Shown here in pieces: positions 61,727-64,000 of a stretch of DNA of 64,000 nt. This DNA comes from Chryseobacterium oncorhynchi (GTDB taxonomy: Bacteria > Bacteroidota > Bacteroidia > Flavobacteriales > Weeksellaceae): assembly GCF_002899895.1 (NCBI RefSeq), contig NZ_PPEI02000002.1:744001-808000 (forward strand). The letters run 5' to 3'. The notes below the pieces were generated by a model. It was given only the letters and a program-made list of their open reading frames with translations, ran no database searches and was not told the DNA's origin. Each line of letters starts with the position of its first letter. Position 1 is the stretch's first letter. Both the position numbers and the translations under genes were made by a program.

Positions 61727-61755
61727 AAAACCTCGTCCTAGGACGAGGTTTTTTT
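61727..61755 (+). terminator. Attenuator terminator before tyrA
   Basis: AAAACCTCGTC pairs with GACGAGGTTTT around loop CTAG and is followed by a T-run, 22 bases before the tyrA start codon. Placement after a Tyr-rich leader and before the gene makes it an attenuator. Confidence 0.9.
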
Positions 61756-61776
61756 ATTTAAAAAAAATTGAAAAAG

Positions 61777-62619
61777 ATGAAAATAAGTATTATTGGAGTA
61801 GGATTGATCGGTGGTTCAATGGCCTTGAAATTAAGAGAAAAAAACATTGCCAGCTTCATCTATGGTATTGATAACAGCAAGCAGCATATCAACGAAGCAT
61901 TAGATTTGAAAATAATTGATGCTGAAGCAGATCTGGAACAGGGAGTTAAAGATTCAGACCTTATTATTCTTGCCATTCCGGTAGATTCTGCGAGAAAGTT
62001 ATTGCCAAGTGTTCTGGATCTTATATCCGATCATCAGACCGTTATGGATGCCGGTTCTACTAAGGCTGGGATCGTTGGTGCTGTTAAAAACCATCCGAAA
62101 CGTTCAAGATTTGTAGCTTTTCACCCGATGTGGGGTACTGAAAACAATGGTCCAAAGTCTGCCATTGCTGAAAGTTTCTCAGGAAAAGCCGGAGTTATCT
62201 GTAACAAGGAAGAATCTGCTGAAGATGCACTCAATGTAGTGGAAACAGTAGTTAACGCCCTTGATATGCACATGATTTACATGAATGCAGAGGATCATGA
62301 TATCCATACCGCTTATATTTCCCATATTTCTCACATTACCTCCTATGCACTAGCCAATACTGTACTGGAAAAGGAACGTGAGGAAGAAACCATCTTTCAG
62401 CTTGCCAGTTCAGGTTTCTCAAGTACGGTACGTCTTGCAAAATCTCATCCTGAAATGTGGGTTCCCATCTTTAAACAAAACAAAGAAAACGTATTGGATG
62501 TTTTGAATGAGCATATCACCCAGCTCAGAAAATTCAAGGCTGCTCTGGAAAAAGAAAACTATGAATACCTTGAAGAGCTTATTACCAATGCAAACAGAAT
62601 TAGAGGAATATTAAGATAG
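61777..62619 (+). CDS. tyrA: Prephenate dehydrogenase
   Basis: About 280 residues from the ATG at 61777; a TTG at 61768 is in frame but less likely. NAD-binding GVGLIGGSMA near the N-terminus, an acidic YGIDNS, and the catalytic-type HPMWGTENNGP with HDIHTAYISHISH later. It oxidatively decarboxylates prephenate to 4-hydroxyphenylpyruvate for tyrosine. Monofunctional, without chorismate mutase. The leader and terminator upstream suggest attenuation by tyrosine. Confidence 0.95.
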   Translation: MKISIIGVGLIGGSMALKLREKNIASFIYGIDNSKQHINEALDLKIIDAEADLEQGVKDSDLIILAIPVDSARKLLPSVLDLISDHQTVMDAGSTKAGIVGAVKNHPKRSRFVAFHPMWGTENNGPKSAIAESFSGKAGVICNKEESAEDALNVVETVVNALDMHMIYMNAEDHDIHTAYISHISHITSYALANTVLEKEREEETIFQLASSGFSSTVRLAKSHPEMWVPIFKQNKENVLDVLNEHITQLRKFKAALEKENYEYLEELITNANRIRGILR

Positions 62620-62642
62620 AAAAACGATATACCTTCAAAAAC

Positions 62643-62685
62643 AAAAGCCACAGAAGTTTTTTAATAGTAAACTTTTGTGGCTTTT
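62643..62685. terminator. Bidirectional terminator after tyrA
   Basis: A 17-bp stem (AAAAGCCACAGAAGTTT with its complement, one G-U pair) with a 9-base loop serves tyrA and the convergent gene at 62712. Confidence 0.88.
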
Positions 62686-62711
62686 ATGCTTAGATAAAGT
62701 ATTGAATACGC

Positions 62712-63380
62712 TTAAAATTTCATCATCAATCCTACTCCATTTCTATCATTAAGCACATAATAATCCGGATTAAACTTTCTTACTCCTGCGGTACTGTAAT
62801 GATCCATAGCATCTTTCATCTGTGAATGTCCCACCAACTTGAGTACTACTCCTGCTCCCGCACCGATAAGGCCAATAATAAGAGGGACAGAAGACCCTTT
62901 TGCTTCACCGTCTTTCACTCCATTACTGTCAGCCTTAGAAAGATTCGAAAGTCCTCCAATAACAAAGGATGCTGCACCTCCTATAACTAAAACGGTCCCA
63001 ATATTATTTACCGTTCGCCCTTTCATGTATAAGGGGTCTTTTTGTTGAAGCAAATAATCTTTGATGTATCTTTTAGAGGTCAGTTTAGATATTTCCGTAC
63101 TCTTAGTTGTTTCTCCAGGGTTTTCTTCTGGTATAAGCCCAACTCCACTTTTTCCATCTTCCTGAATTCCTTTCACAGAATTATCATAAAGAAATTCTTC
63201 AGCTCCATTCTGAATATTAGTGTAAGTAACTTTTCCTTTATTGTAAATTAGATTCTTGTAGGATATCTTCTGATTATCCTGGGTAATAATGATTCCTTTT
63301 GTTGAAGATTCAGGAATGCTGATCTGTGAGTACAATGCCACTGAAGCCACAGCAAACAGCACTGTTAGAACTTTTCTCAT
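62712..63380 (-). CDS. Exported protein with one central hydrophobic segment
   Basis: 222 residues with a signal peptide (about 1-19). A glycine-rich hydrophobic region lies at about 128-150 (IGTVLVIGGAASFVIGGLSNL), with another at 168-185 (LIIGLIGAGAGVVLKLVG). The N-terminal part is strand-like, the end contains DHYSTAGVRKFNPDYYVLN. No known family. Probably membrane-associated at the cell envelope. Closed by the terminator shared with tyrA. Confidence 0.65.
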   Translation of the reverse strand: MRKVLTVLFAVASVALYSQISIPESSTKGIIITQDNQKISYKNLIYNKGKVTYTNIQNGAEEFLYDNSVKGIQEDGKSGVGLIPEENPGETTKSTEISKLTSKRYIKDYLLQQKDPLYMKGRTVNNIGTVLVIGGAASFVIGGLSNLSKADSNGVKDGEAKGSSVPLIIGLIGAGAGVVLKLVGHSQMKDAMDHYSTAGVRKFNPDYYVLNDRNGVGLMMKF

Positions 63381-63529
63381 GTTATTTAGTTTTTGGCAAA
63401 AATATTCGTTTTTATAGAAAAAACAAATATTCTTTCATTTTTTCTAGGAATACAGCAGTATTCAATTCGTTTAAAGAAAATAAATTTTAATAAAATTAAA
63501 AAACATTTTAACTTTATTAAAAAAAGTAT

Positions 63530-63537
63530 TACTTTCG
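63530..63537 (+). promoter_or_regulatory. Probable -7 box of the DUF2089 gene
   Basis: TACTTTCG is near TAnnTTTG and lies 15 bases before the ATG. Weak on its own. Confidence 0.35.
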
Positions 63538-63552
63538 TAAAAAATATAATCC

Positions 63553-63825
63553 ATGAAGTTACCCATAGTCTGCCCAAGTTGTGACCATACCTTAAACGTA
63601 AGCCAGATGAAATGCCCAAGCTGCAAAACAGAAGTAAGTGGTGATTATGAACTGCCGGTTCTCCTGAAGCTGAATCGTGAGGAGCAGGACTTTGTTCTTA
63701 ATTTTTTTCTATCCAGTGGAAGCATCAAGGAAATGGCTAAACAGGCAGGGCTCTCCTACCCAACCATGAGAAATAAAATGGATGACCTGATCACAAAGGT
63801 TGAACAATTGAAAACTAACCTGTAA
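63553..63825 (+). CDS. DUF2089 family zinc-ribbon protein
   Basis: 90 residues. The zinc ribbon uses C7, C10, C21 and C24 (CPSC, CPSC). The C-terminal half has a helix-turn-helix-like segment with the conserved SYPTMRNKMDDLI, the signature of DUF2089. The family is thought to be regulatory. It lies 10 bases upstream of a membrane-protein gene that leaves the window, so both form a likely pair. Confidence 0.9.
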   Translation: MKLPIVCPSCDHTLNVSQMKCPSCKTEVSGDYELPVLLKLNREEQDFVLNFFLSSGSIKEMAKQAGLSYPTMRNKMDDLITKVEQLKTNL

Positions 63826-63835
63826 ACTCACTCAT

Positions 63836-64000
63836 ATGAACTGGAAATCCATCTTTAACCCGTTTGAAAAGTTTGATGAGAAATTACTCCTCCTTATCGG
63901 AATCTTCACAGTAATTATTTCTATTGGAATAGGATATTGGACAGATTCTAGCTTTACTAGTATATACAGAATCAACTATTTAGAAAATGCCTCACTCAAA
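63836..64000 (+). CDS. Membrane protein, N-terminal part
   Basis: 55 codons are visible from ATG to the window edge (MNWKSIFNPFEKFDEKLLLL then a hydrophobic helix IGIFTVIISIGIGYW). The gene is partial at its 3' end, so it cannot be classified. Its start is 10 bases after the DUF2089 stop, suggesting cotranscription. Confidence 0.7.
   Translation, partial: MNWKSIFNPFEKFDEKLLLLIGIFTVIISIGIGYWTDSSFTSIYRINYLENASLK

Noticed and set aside
1-64000. tRNA, rRNA, CRISPR, insertion sequences and prophage
   Set aside because: No cloverleaf, rRNA core, regular direct-repeat array, transposase or phage structural gene was found by reading the window; a tRNAscan or ISfinder search would be decisive.

Overview
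The window is chromosomal DNA of a low-GC member of Bacteroidota, class Flavobacteriia, most like Chryseobacterium or a close Weeksellaceae relative. This rests on Bacteroidota-type promoters (TTG, about 19-23 nt, TAnnTTTG), a type IX secretion sorting tail, DUF5686 and BT_3928-type proteins, and DnaG and DnaJ zinc regions of a form I associate with this class. I see no tRNA, rRNA, insertion sequence, CRISPR array or prophage.

Layout. 1-9.5 kb: the end of an Nramp metal transporter, grpE-dnaJ, a secreted HEFSH-motif protein, a DUF808 membrane protein, a TPR protein, a lipoprotein esterase, DedA, prfB and an FAD oxidoreductase. 9.5-13.5 kb: an AAA+ ATPase and an ABC transporter set. 13.5-16.1 kb (minus strand): an ECF sigma factor, zinc anti-sigma factor, RclC-like membrane protein and MsrAB operon. 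16.3-23.4 kb: alaS, a DUF5686 outer-membrane protein and an M28 peptidase. 23.4-31 kb (minus strand): a complete isoleucine/valine operon, ilvE-ilvD-ilvB-ilvN-ilvC-ilvA, preceded by two serial leader-peptide attenuators. 31-39.4 kb: folP, DUF1599, a DoxX-type protein, a TerB-like protein, an S9 peptidase, tpiA, a membrane-anchored AraC regulator and a retropepsin-like protein. 39.5-42.4 kb: a phytase-like lipoprotein and a cobalamin riboswitch controlling one T9SS-secreted protein. 42.5-52.6 kb: clpP, dnaG, tsaE, alanine dehydrogenase, a LytS/LytTR two-component pair, a CPA2 antiporter and two unknowns. 52.6-61.5 kb is the accessory part: two LysM proteins (one with a PAAR-like DUF4280 domain), a large peptidoglycan-hydrolase effector and a run of lipoproteins, read here as a type VI secretion effector/immunity module. 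61.6-64 kb: tyrA with its own tyrosine leader peptide and terminator, a secreted unknown, a DUF2089 protein and the start of a membrane protein.

How the parts work together. The strongest undescribed signal is regulatory. Upstream of ilvE there are two Ile/Val-rich leader peptides in series, each followed by a terminator hairpin, and the end of each leader ORF is complementary to the 5' arm of its own terminator. Upstream of tyrA a leader with three consecutive Tyr codons precedes another terminator. In both operons the first leader start codon lies exactly 4 nt after the -7 box, which suggests leaderless translation. The second focus is the effector locus, where a SLT-type lysozyme and an amidase_2-like domain sit at the end of a polyspecific carrier protein and base composition drops toward the downstream lipoprotein genes. 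The third is an orphan B12-regulated secreted protein with two copies of one domain.
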